A stretch of DNA of 37,476 bases from Christensenella sp. UBA767 (GTDB taxonomy: Bacteria > Bacillota > Clostridia > Christensenellales > CAG-917): contig DBJV01000087.1 of assembly GCA_002297185.1 (NCBI GenBank), positions 1-37,476 of the forward strand, read 5' to 3'. Position 1 is the stretch's first letter; every line of letters begins with the position of its first letter. A model generated the notes under the pieces. That model saw only the letters and a list, made by a program, of their open reading frames with translations, had not been told where the DNA came from and made no database searches. Below, one piece after another: positions 32,682-37,476 of this stretch. The position numbers were made by a program, and so were the translations under genes.

Positions 32682-32921
32682 ATGAAAGTTACAGTGTGTA
32701 TCGGCAGTTCCTGCCACATCAAAGGATCGAGACAAGTCGTCGAACAATTGCAATATCTCATCGCTCAAAACAACCTCAAAGAAAAGGTTGAACTCGGCGG
32801 AACGTTTTGTATGGGTAAGTGCCAACAAGGCGTTTGCGTGACGGTTGACGATGCGTTCTTCTCGCTCACTCCCGACACTACCAAAGAATTCTTTGAAAAA
32901 GAAATACTTGCAAAGGCGTAA
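32682..32921 (+). CDS. Thioredoxin-like 2Fe-2S ferredoxin, NuoE/HydC type
   Basis: A 79-residue electron carrier of the thioredoxin-like ferredoxin fold. The four cluster ligands are Cys6 and Cys11 (CIGSSC) with Cys43 and Cys47 (CMGKC). It resembles the NuoE subunit core without extra domains. A second, different copy follows at 32926 after only 4 bases. The pair most likely carries electrons to or from the hydrogenase-like sensor next in the operon. Confidence 0.88.
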   Translation: MKVTVCIGSSCHIKGSRQVVEQLQYLIAQNNLKEKVELGGTFCMGKCQQGVCVTVDDAFFSLTPDTTKEFFEKEILAKA

Positions 32922-32925
32922 GGAT

Positions 32926-33189
32926 ATGGTTATAATACAGATTTGTGTCGGCAGTTCCTGTCATCTCAAAGGCTCGCAGGAAATCGTGGAGTTGCTACGC
33001 AAGGAAATTGCGCAGAGAAATCTCGAAGGCGACGTCGTGCTTACGGGCAGTTTCTGTTTCGGAAAATGCAACAGGGTTGGCGTGACGGTGGCTGTCGATG
33101 ACGATATATATCCCGGAATTACCATTGAGAATTTCCAAGAATTCTTCAAGGATAAAGTCTTGTCTCGCATAGAGGCAGGCAGGAGTTGA
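32926..33189 (+). CDS. Thioredoxin-like 2Fe-2S ferredoxin, second copy
   Basis: An 87-residue paralog of the preceding protein, with cluster ligands in CVGSSC and CFGKC. An in-frame frame extends upstream to 32845, but that part lies inside the previous gene, so ATG 32926 with AAGGA before it is taken. It ends 1 base before the sensor hydrogenase gene. Two copies side by side suggest gene duplication and maybe specialised partners. Confidence 0.88.
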   Translation: MVIIQICVGSSCHLKGSQEIVELLRKEIAQRNLEGDVVLTGSFCFGKCNRVGVTVAVDDDIYPGITIENFQEFFKDKVLSRIEAGRS

Positions 33190-33190
33190 T

Positions 33191-34864
33191 ATGGATTGTC
33201 TTACTCTGAAAAAGTCAAACTGTAAGAACTGTTACAAGTGCATCCGACATTGCCCGGTTAAAGCTATACGCTTTTCGGGCAATCAGGCGCACATCATAGG
33301 CAATGAGTGCATTTTATGCGGTCATTGCTTTGTCGTTTGTCCCCAAAACGCAAAAGAGATTGCAAGCGAAGTGGAAAAGGTCAAGGTGCTTATCCATTCG
33401 GGCGAACCCGTTTACGTGTCGCTTGCTCCGTCCTTCGTGGCAAACTACGAGGGCGTGGGAATAGGCGCAATGAGAGATGCTCTCAAAAAACTCGGATTTG
33501 CCGACGTCGAGGAAACCGCAATCGGCGCGACGATGGTCAAAAACGAGTACGAGAGAATGATTGAGAAGGAAAAGAGAGACGTTATTATTTCCTCTTGCTG
33601 CCACTCGATCAATTTGCTCATTCAAAAATATTTCCCGTCGCTTTTGCCGTACCTTGCCGACGTTATGTCGCCTATGCAAGCGCATTGCGCGGATATCAAA
33701 AAGAGATATCCGGGCGCAAAGACCGTGTTTATCGGTCCGTGCGTTGCAAAGAAGGACGAGGCACAGCACTATGAGGGAATAGTTGACGCGGTTTTGACTT
33801 ATGAAGAGTTGACGGAATGGCTTTCCTCTGAAGGTATCGAACTCAAAAAAGAGATGGATAGCAACAGAGAAAGCAGAGCGAGATTCTTCCCCACGACGGG
33901 CGGGATTCTCAAAACTATGAAACTCAATCAACCCGGTTACGATTATATGGCAATCGACGGCGTTGAGAATTGTATTGCCGCTCTCAAAGACATAGAGCAA
34001 GGCAACATTCACCACACGTTCATAGAAATGTCGTCGTGCGTGGGCAGTTGCGTGGGCGGCCCCGTTATGGAAAAATATCATCCCTCGCCCGTGAGAGAGT
34101 ATCTTGCGGTGGCGAAATATGCAGGGGATAAGGACTTCAAGGTGGAGCAACCCAACCAAGAAGACATAAGAAAATATTTCTCCGAAATTGAAAGAAAGAA
34201 TCAAGTTCCCACCGAGGCGGAAATCGCTGCGACGTTGCGAAAAATGGGCAAGATAAGCAAACGCGACGAACTCAATTGCGGAAGTTGCGGATACAACACT
34301 TGCCGTGAAAAAGCAATTGCGATTTTGCAAGGCAAAGCGGAAGTGTCCATGTGCTTGCCGTACCTTCAAAAGAAGGCGGAAGGATTCTCGGACAGAATCG
34401 TCAACAACACGCCAAACGGCATCATCGTGCTTAACGACGCTTTTGAAGTGCAACAGATAAATCAGGCGGCGATGGATCTTATGAATATCCGTTCCGCAAC
34501 CGACGTTCTCGGCGAGCAAGTGGTGCGTATTATGGATCCGCAAGTTTTCCTCGAAGTGAAGAAAACGAGGTTTAACGTGCGCAATCGCAGGGTTTATCTT
34601 GCGGAATATAAAAGATACGTGGAACTTACGGTTGTTTATGACTTCGACAATCGCCTCTATATCGGCATCATGAGAGATATCACCGACGAGGAAAAACAGA
34701 AAGAGAAAAAGGAGTCTATAAGCAGACAAACCATAGAGACGGCAGACAAAGTCGTTGACAAGCAAATGCGTATCGTGCAGGAGATTGCGTCCCTTTTGGG
34801 CGAGACTGCTGCCGAAACCAAGATTGCTTTGACCAAACTCAAGGAGTCCATCAAAGATGAATGA
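33191..34864 (+). CDS. Sensory [FeFe]-hydrogenase with PAS domain (HydS-like, group C)
   Basis: Domains in order: a two-cluster ferredoxin domain (Cys11/14/17/21 and Cys40/43/46/50), H-cluster domain, a 4Fe-4S ARC-type motif (Cys363, 366, 371, 388), PAS domain (about 395-500) and a C-terminal helical tail (500-557). H-cluster ligands are Cys137, Cys184, Cys283 and Cys287. The first motif reads SSCCHS instead of the classical TSCCPxW. This build is that of group C sensory hydrogenases, which detect hydrogen or redox state instead of turning over at high rate. The output is probably the PP2C phosphatase encoded next, overlapping by 8 bases. 557 residues. Confidence 0.9.
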   Translation: MDCLTLKKSNCKNCYKCIRHCPVKAIRFSGNQAHIIGNECILCGHCFVVCPQNAKEIASEVEKVKVLIHSGEPVYVSLAPSFVANYEGVGIGAMRDALKKLGFADVEETAIGATMVKNEYERMIEKEKRDVIISSCCHSINLLIQKYFPSLLPYLADVMSPMQAHCADIKKRYPGAKTVFIGPCVAKKDEAQHYEGIVDAVLTYEELTEWLSSEGIELKKEMDSNRESRARFFPTTGGILKTMKLNQPGYDYMAIDGVENCIAALKDIEQGNIHHTFIEMSSCVGSCVGGPVMEKYHPSPVREYLAVAKYAGDKDFKVEQPNQEDIRKYFSEIERKNQVPTEAEIAATLRKMGKISKRDELNCGSCGYNTCREKAIAILQGKAEVSMCLPYLQKKAEGFSDRIVNNTPNGIIVLNDAFEVQQINQAAMDLMNIRSATDVLGEQVVRIMDPQVFLEVKKTRFNVRNRRVYLAEYKRYVELTVVYDFDNRLYIGIMRDITDEEKQKEKKESISRQTIETADKVVDKQMRIVQEIASLLGETAAETKIALTKLKESIKDE

Positions 34865-36029
34865 TTTGTGCGCCGATATCGGTTATAAAAGTATAAATCA
34901 CTTCGGCGAGCAATTGTGCGGCGACCACGTGGATATCGTCAATCAAGACGAAAATTCCACGGTTATCGTGCTTGCGGACGGCTTGGGGAGCGGCGTTAAG
35001 GCGAGCATTCTTTCCACGCTTACGAGCAAAATCATCTCGACGATGATGGCGGAGGGGCTTACCCTCGAAGATTGCGTGGAGACGATTGCCGCAACTTTGC
35101 CCATATGTTCGGTGAGAGGCGTTGCGTATTCGACGTTTACAATCGTGCATATCGTAAACAACAGAGACGCGGAGATTATCCAGTACGACAATCCGCAAGT
35201 CATACTTTTGCGTGACGGACAAAATTACGATTTCCCCAAAACCGAAATGGTGATTGGCGGAAAGAAGATTTTTAAATCCGTCGTGCCGCTTATGGAGAAC
35301 GATATTTTCATTCTTATGAGCGACGGTTGTCCGCATGCGGGGCTTGGGCTTTCCTACAACTTCGGTTGGAAGAGAGAGGACATCATATCCTTTATGGAGA
35401 GCATAAGCCTTGTGGGATACACCGCAAAGACGCTTTCCACGATTTTGGTGGACGAGTGCAACAAACTTTACGGCGAAAAACCCGGCGACGACGCTACGGC
35501 GTGCGTTATCAGAATACGTAAGCGCGAGCCTATGAATATTTTGTTCGGGCCGCCGTCAAATCGCGACGATTGCGACAGAATGATGTCCTTGTTCTTCTCA
35601 AAAGAGGGCAAGCATATCGTGTGCGGAGGCACGACGTCGTCTATCGCCGCAAAATACCTCGGAAAACAATTGCGGACGACGCTCAACTTCGAGTCGTCGG
35701 ACGTTCCGCCGATATCCGAAATCGAGGGCGTGGATCTCGTTACGGAAGGCGTTATAACGATGAACAAAGTGCTTACTTACGCAAAGGATTATCTCGAAGA
35801 TAACGAAAGCTACGAGCAATGGAGTTTCAAGCGCGACGGTGCGTCGCTTATGTCGAGATTGCTCTTCGAAGAGGCTACGGATATCAATTTCTTTGTGGGA
35901 AGAGCCATCAACCCTGCGCACCAAAACCCCGATTTGCCCATCAATTTCAGCATCAAAATGAACCTCGTAAAAGAACTTAGCGAGTGCCTTATTAAGATGG
36001 GTAAGCGAGTTAAGGTGAGTTATTTCTAA
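34857..36029 (+). CDS. SpoIIE-family PP2C protein phosphatase
   Basis: Metal-dependent Ser/Thr phosphatase of 390 residues. LADGLGSGVKA (39-49), an MSDGCPHAGLG motif (154-164) and KPGDDATACV (about 206-215) supply the acidic metal ligands of the PP2C fold. The last 180 residues are additional and of unclear role. It overlaps the sensor gene by 8 bases and has AAGGAG inside it, giving tight coupling. The target phosphoprotein is not identified; an anti-sigma-antagonist system or a product of the upstream kinase are both possible. Despite the name, this does not imply sporulation. Confidence 0.88.
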   Translation: MNDLCADIGYKSINHFGEQLCGDHVDIVNQDENSTVIVLADGLGSGVKASILSTLTSKIISTMMAEGLTLEDCVETIAATLPICSVRGVAYSTFTIVHIVNNRDAEIIQYDNPQVILLRDGQNYDFPKTEMVIGGKKIFKSVVPLMENDIFILMSDGCPHAGLGLSYNFGWKREDIISFMESISLVGYTAKTLSTILVDECNKLYGEKPGDDATACVIRIRKREPMNILFGPPSNRDDCDRMMSLFFSKEGKHIVCGGTTSSIAAKYLGKQLRTTLNFESSDVPPISEIEGVDLVTEGVITMNKVLTYAKDYLEDNESYEQWSFKRDGASLMSRLLFEEATDINFFVGRAINPAHQNPDLPINFSIKMNLVKELSECLIKMGKRVKVSYF

Positions 36030-36068
36030 AAAAGTAGCAAAAAATTGCAAAAACAGGCACAAAAAGAA

Positions 36069-36096
36069 TTGTTTTGAGTGTGTTTTGGTATATAAT
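36069..36096 (+). promoter_or_regulatory. Candidate promoter of the second hydrogenase gene
   Basis: TTGTTT (36069-36074), 16 bases, TATAAT (36091-36096), 25 bases before the start. The -35 is weak but the -10 is perfect, so the gene probably has its own promoter. Confidence 0.6.
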
Positions 36097-36121
36097 ACGG
36101 CAAGACAAAAGAAGGTGCAGA

Positions 36122-37476
36122 ATGAGAATATTCGATACAAAAGTTCAACACTTGAAATACAAAGTATTGCGTGAGGTCGCTCGCGAGGCGTGGGAAGATA
36201 GGCTGGATAAGACCGCTATAGACATCCCCAAAAAGATTGTCCCCGGAAAAGTGCCGACCATGCGTTGCTGCGTGTATAAAGAGCGTGCAATTTTGCTTGA
36301 ACGCGTCAAACTCGCGATGGGCGGAGATAAGGAAAATCCAAACGTCATCGAGGTTATCGACATCGCTTGCGACGAGTGTCCGATGGGCGGATACGAAGTT
36401 ACGGGCGCATGCAGAGGCTGTCTTGCTCATAGATGCGAGGACGTGTGTAAATTCGGCGCAATTACGTTCGACGCGCAACACGTGGCGCATATCGACAAGT
36501 CCAAGTGCAAAGAGTGCGGCGCGTGCGCAAAGGTATGCCCGTACAGCGCAATCACCAATAATAAACGTCCCTGCGAGAGAGCGTGCAAGGTCAAGGCTAT
36601 CACGATGGATGAGGAATACGCCGCAAAAATCGACAATTCCAAGTGCATTGCGTGCGGCGCTTGCGTGTATCAATGCCCGTGGGGTGCGATTTCCGATAAA
36701 TCCTATATCCTCGACGTTATCGACTTGATAAAGAAGAGCGAGAATAACACCAAGTACAAACTTTACGCGGTCGTTGCGCCGTCTATATCGAGCCAGTTTA
36801 CCTACGCAAAACTCGGTCAGGTTATTACGGGACTTAAAAAACTCGGTTTCTATACCGTAATCGAGGCGGCTCTCGGCGCAGATATGGTTGCGCTTGCAGA
36901 AGGCAAAGAGTTGGCGGAAAAAGGTTTCCTCACAAGTTCGTGCTGCCCGGCGTTCGTGGCATACATCAAAAAGAATTTCCCCGCACTTCAACAACACGTG
37001 TCGGGCAATCTCTCGCCGATGGCTACACTTGCTAAATACATCAAGGACACCACTCCCGACGCAAAAGTCGTGTTTATCGGTCCTTGCACCGCAAAGAAAA
37101 TGGAAATCAAGGACGAAAGAGTCAAACCTTACGTCGATTCCGTCCTCACTTTCGAGGAATTGCAAGCGCTTTTCGACAGCAGAGACTTCGATATCACCAC
37201 GCTCGAAGAAGGAGTGCTTGACAATGCGTCCTACTTCGGAAGAATATTCGCTCGTAGCGGCGGTTTGAGCGATGCCGTAAGACAATCGCTCAAAGAGCAA
37301 AACATCGATTTCGACCTCAAGCCCTGCTCTTGCGACGGCATAGAAGAGTGCAAAATCGCGCTCCTCAAAAAGAGCAAAAATCTCCTCGACGCCAACTTTA
37401 TCGAGGGTATGGCTTGCACCGGCGGTTGCATCGGCGGCGCAGGTTGTCTCACTCACGGCGAGAAGAACAAAGCCGA
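36122..37476 (+). CDS. [FeFe]-hydrogenase, group B-like (3' end outside window)
   Basis: Hydrogen-evolving or -oxidising enzyme; 451 complete codons are visible. The N-terminal part is unusually cysteine-rich (RCC at 48-50, CDEC at 83-86, CRGC at 97-100), followed by 4Fe-4S ferredoxin motifs (from Cys129 and Cys175). The H-cluster motifs are classical: TSSCCPAF (Cys275), GPC (Cys322) and CTGGC (Cys432 and Cys436). This supports catalytic activity, in contrast with the upstream sensor. AAGGTG lies before ATG 36122. It would oxidise ferredoxin from fermentation and make H2, which the sensor could then detect. The C-terminus is not visible. Confidence 0.92.
   Translation, partial: MRIFDTKVQHLKYKVLREVAREAWEDRLDKTAIDIPKKIVPGKVPTMRCCVYKERAILLERVKLAMGGDKENPNVIEVIDIACDECPMGGYEVTGACRGCLAHRCEDVCKFGAITFDAQHVAHIDKSKCKECGACAKVCPYSAITNNKRPCERACKVKAITMDEEYAAKIDNSKCIACGACVYQCPWGAISDKSYILDVIDLIKKSENNTKYKLYAVVAPSISSQFTYAKLGQVITGLKKLGFYTVIEAALGADMVALAEGKELAEKGFLTSSCCPAFVAYIKKNFPALQQHVSGNLSPMATLAKYIKDTTPDAKVVFIGPCTAKKMEIKDERVKPYVDSVLTFEELQALFDSRDFDITTLEEGVLDNASYFGRIFARSGGLSDAVRQSLKEQNIDFDLKPCSCDGIEECKIALLKKSKNLLDANFIEGMACTGGCIGGAGCLTHGEKNKA

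Noticed and set aside
33314..34765. 483-residue minus-strand ORF opposite the sensory hydrogenase
   Set aside because: Shadow of a gene with intact Fe-S, H-cluster and PAS motifs.
34857..36029. Evidence of sporulation from a SpoIIE-family protein
   Set aside because: Only the PP2C domain is shared. The membrane domain of true SpoIIE is missing and the neighbour is a hydrogenase sensor.
36026..37456. 476-residue minus-strand ORF opposite the second hydrogenase
   Set aside because: The plus-strand frame encodes all H-cluster motifs and runs off the window. The antisense frame has no domain.
1..37476. tRNA or rRNA genes
   Set aside because: No T-loop/acceptor pattern or rRNA signature was noticed on either strand. 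A dedicated scan could not be run.

Overview
The window looks like chromosomal DNA from an uncultured, strictly anaerobic low-to-mid-GC Firmicutes (class Clostridia). A gut-type Christensenellales-like lineage is my guess, not something the sequence proves. The reasons are strong AGGAGG-type ribosome sites, sigma-A promoters, rubrerythrin and ferritin-like proteins, oxygen-sensitive radical-SAM and [FeFe]-hydrogenase proteins, AdhE fermentation, a VanW protein and predicted lipoproteins. No rRNA, tRNA, CRISPR array, phage gene or transposase was found.

Layout. 1-5.5 kb: a GH13 alpha-glucan hydrolase, a tiny acidic Cys-rich protein, a radical-SAM NrdG-type activase on the minus strand, and a GPH/SLC45-like sugar transporter. 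5.5-8.3 kb: an XRE regulator divergent from a four-module lipoprotein, then repeat-rich spacer. 8.3-11.0 kb: rubrerythrin, an Mrp/NBP35 Fe-S carrier ATPase coupled to a C_GCAxxG_C_C protein, and an MGMT/ATL-like protein, with repeats and hairpin arrays between and after them. 11.4-13.9 kb: a second XRE divergent from a lipoprotein and two unrecognised small genes. 13.9-18.2 kb: phosphohexomutase and VanW on the minus strand, then birA-bioY for biotin capture. 18.3-25.3 kb: two DUF2804-type proteins, a hypothetical protein, an LCAT-like lipoprotein hydrolase, a third XRE regulator and a two-domain ferritin-like protein. 25.4-29.1 kb: a PH-domain membrane protein with a zinc ribbon, a 130-bp nested inverted repeat, and a GH3 glucosidase with swapped domain order. 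29.2-37.5 kb: a fermentation and hydrogen block of adhE, an APH-fold kinase, two small 2Fe-2S proteins, a sensory [FeFe]-hydrogenase with PAS domain, a SpoIIE/PP2C phosphatase, and a group-B-like [FeFe]-hydrogenase cut by the window end.

How it fits together. Sugar polymers and glycosides would be imported and hydrolysed (GPH transporter, GH13, GH3, phosphohexomutase). Reducing equivalents would leave as ethanol (AdhE) or hydrogen (hydrogenases). AdhE lies behind a strong sigma-A promoter with a Rex-like 7-4-7 inverted repeat just downstream of the -10 box. The hydrogenase with PAS domain and the PP2C phosphatase look like a hydrogen or redox sensing output.

The most unusual material is non-coding: two ladders of short hairpins separated by the octamer ATATCACT, a 130-bp nested inverted repeat, several dispersed repeat families, and palindromic operator candidates next to all three XRE genes and in the vanW/birA and GH3 upstream regions.
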